Source of the DNA: Cristatella mucedo
Taxonomy: Eukaryota > Bryozoa > Phylactolaemata > Cristatellidae
DNA: 64,000 nucleotides
Assembly: GCA_009760855.2 (NCBI GenBank)
Contig: WPIO01000018.1
Location: 2,790,001 to 2,854,000 of the forward strand
Direction: 5' to 3'
Part shown: positions 61,971 through 64,000 of the stretch, one piece after another
Layout: each line of letters begins with the position of its first letter
How positions within the stretch are numbered: the first letter of the stretch is position 1
The notes under the pieces: model-generated
Database searches by the model: none
Told to the model about the DNA's origin: nothing
The model's input: only the letters and a program-made list of their open reading frames with translations
Program-made: the position numbers and the translations under genes

Positions 61971-62457
61971 AGCTACGCCTGATGAGCATCGATTTCTCTC
62001 ATTGGTCAGCCTTCGCTGCGCCGCAGCTCTACTGCCGCCAGTTAGTCCTACCGCGCTTAGAGCAGACTCGCTGTTTCGCCCGCTATTTCGCCCGCTGTTT
62101 CGCCCACCATCTCTTGCGGCTGCTCGCCTGTGCCGCGTCAGAGAGTAGACATCGCGATAGAAAGCTTCGTTTCAAACTGACCAGGGCTTTAGTCCGCCAC
62201 CCAAAAGGTTTTGCTGCCGTTAATGCTAGGCTCGTTTTAACCCAATCGGCATTTAGCGATACGCAGCTTTGCCATGCCTACGGCAATGCAGGAGGCTGTG
62301 CCGACATGGACGTGCGTGAGTGTGTATGCGTCCCCTCTGTAAATGCACGCAAGCGGGTATTTAGCGGGAATATACCGGCTTCGGCCGACTTTATACTGCA
62401 ATGGCGGAAGCGTAGCGATCAAATTATTGTATGTCACTTGTGTTTTTTTTATTATAG

Positions 62458-62702
62458 CGAGTCTGTCATTTGCAGCAGATAAAGAGGCTACGATAGATTG
62501 CAATGCATCCGAAAGCGTTGAGGGTGGCTGCGCTCTGTTTCTTTCTAGAGAAGATTCGGAAGTTTATGCCAACACTTTGTTAGGACACTGTAGCTTGTCC
62601 AACGCTGGCGAAACCTGTGAAAATCATGTCTTTTATACATCGATTCATTGCATGTTCAGAGAAACATCATTGAGGCTAATGCATTCTTTACAGCATTTGT
62701 AA
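62458..62702 (+). CDS. Possible terminal exon of an unknown Cys-containing protein
   Basis: A very good acceptor (TTTTTTTTATTATAG) precedes an open frame of 81 codons reading SLSFAADKEATIDCNASESV and onward with spaced cysteines (DC, GC, HC, TC). Taken upstream without splicing, the frame gives a hydrophobic segment KLLYVTCVFFIIASLSFA that resembles a signal peptide. The stop at 62700-62702 falls at the start of an L2-type tail. No family is recognised and it may be chance. Confidence 0.22.
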
Positions 62703-62760
62703 AGTGCCTAGAAAGAGATTCAGTTCTCTGAGAGCGCTATACAAATTTATTATTAATGTT
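62690..62760 (+). mobile_element. L2 3' tail fragment
   Basis: GTAAAGTGCCTAGAAAGAGA and CTCTGAGAGCGCTATACAAA, then ATT-rich sequence. Confidence 0.8.
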
Positions 62761-62826
62761 TTTATTCTTATTGTAAAGTAATAGCAATAATTTCACAGCT
62801 CACCCAGTTGCAGTGCATTCGAAGAA

Positions 62827-63805
62827 AGTACTGCAGTGGAAACAGGCCACGCGGAATACTGCTGAAAGGCGTAGAACATTCATGAGTTGGTGCAGCTTGA
62901 AACTGGAAACTGCGCCGCATCTCCGACTTGCTCCGAGTTACAACCCACCGGCTCGTCGCATGCCGACGTCGCCTTCATGGCTTTCGCTACCTCACAGGCC
63001 GTTGCCTCGTTGCACACCATCTGCGCCTGGCAAACCGTCAGAGCCTGGATCGCTGTCGCTACTTACCGCACGGTGGCATCCTGGAAAACTATTGTCGCCC
63101 GGCACACTGTCGGCGATTGCTGGTACTGCCTCTGGTCCCTTCTGTTGCCGCCCTCTCTTCGACAAGCTTTTACTAATTCAGCGCTCAGCAGTCGCTCTTT
63201 ACCTACCGAGCTAGCCAGCACCGTTACCAGAGCCTCACGAAGTAGACGGCAGTCATCCTTGATTGTCTTTGGCACGTAAGAGTACACACAGAAGGCGCTT
63301 CCTTCCAGGAAGCGAGGCAGATATTTGCGCCAGACTGCCTAATTGACACCACCACAGCTCGAGCCTCCGCTCCGAGTCAAGCAGCCAAGCTGTGAAGTCA
63401 TCACCGACTTGCAGTTGCTCAAGCAGCAATGCTGCAGGTCACCGCCGCCGCCGGAAATAGCTTGCAGCTTGAGTTATCGTCGCGAACAGCAGAGAACGCT
63501 GGCCGACGAGCAACCCCGCCAGTTTATTTCACCACTCTCAGAGAGCAGGGCGAAGCACGACTCTCCTCGCCCCTCTAGCCCACCGGAGTGTCCCCCCCGA
63601 CTCCCTTGTCATAACAATCACCGGTAACACGTCCCGACTGCCTACCACATCGAGTGTCACAGCCCACTCGTACAACGATCAGGGGCAGTGTCATCAATTA
63701 AATGAAACCACAAGTACTGCAGTGGAAACAGGCCACGCGGAGTACTGCCGCGGAGTACATGAAAGGCGTCGCACATTCATGAGTTGGTGCAGCTTGAAAC
63801 TGGCA
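62827..63805. repeat. GC-rich segment between direct repeats of about 85 bp
   Basis: The left repeat (62827-62909) and right repeat (about 63713-63800) share AGTACTGCAGTGGAAACAGG, CCACGCGG and TTCATGAGTTGGTGCAGCTT. The right copy has a small insertion. The interior is open on both strands with possible splice sites, but no strand is preferred and no family is recognised. Confidence 0.6.
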
Positions 63806-64000
63806 TATGCATTTTGCAGAGCGTCAGCTAAGTTATTGCACGCGACACGATTAATACGGAAGCAGATGACAAGTGCAGATATTTATGCATCTAAATGCTA
63901 GCGCCTGTATATGTATCTATATCTGCAGGCGCGCAGATAACCTTGGGGAGCAGCTACAGGCTATGCAAATGGGTGTACCAGTCTCTTTTCAGACCGCACC

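Overview
The window is animal nuclear DNA. It has spliced genes with GT-AG introns, many degraded non-LTR retrotransposons of the L2 kind with (ATT)n tails, tRNA-headed SINEs, Tc1/mariner remnants and long dinucleotide microsatellites. Nothing bacterial or viral is seen. L2 3' ends of this style (a GCGC...GCGC stem followed by ATT repeats) and the repeat-swollen introns suggest an aquatic invertebrate, but the species cannot be named from the sequence.

Two host genes can be reconstructed, both on the + strand. (1) 2500-43284: a haspin histone-H3 kinase gene of about 41 kb. The kinase half (exons at 21901, 23078, 25044, 33527, 34230, 35391, 37785, 40286 and 43068) is secure: every junction keeps phase and the haspin hallmarks HRDLHWGN and IIDYT are present. 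The N-terminal half (exons at 2500, 9817, 10042, 11302, 14849 and 20062) is a phase-consistent inference. The whole chain sums to 2883 nt (961 codons including stop). The N-terminus carries a TYGRR motif like the RTYG of vertebrate haspin, and a large exon holds a duplicated SLFIV-acidic motif resembling a SUMO-interacting motif. (2) 46881-54089: a UBTD1/UBTD2 (DC-UbP) orthologue of three exons and 232 residues, with an MGNC N-terminus and a C-terminal ubiquitin-like domain.

Most other sequence is repeats. L2 family 1 has copies at 7.15-9.15, 12.58-14.12, 17.02-18.80 and 58.95-59.81 kb and many 3' fragments. A second L2-like LINE with an endonuclease plus RT lies at 26.78-29.45 kb. Two SINE families occur: A shares its 3' tail with L2 family 1, and B ends in a different conserved tail. 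Tc1/mariner remnants lie at 34.4-35.15, 40.64-42.11 and 48.88-49.83 kb. Small foldback repeats lie at 40.5, 50.2 and 56.3-57.0 kb. Microsatellites reach 236 bp inside haspin introns.

Layout: 0-2.3 kb upstream DNA with a SINE; 2.3-43.3 kb haspin with transposon-filled introns; 43.3-46.9 kb intergenic repeats; 46.9-54.1 kb UBTD; 54.1-64 kb probable UBTD 3' region, then repeats and weak exon candidates. Haspin acts in mitotic chromosome signalling and UBTD in ubiquitin conjugation; nothing in the sequence shows that they are functionally linked.
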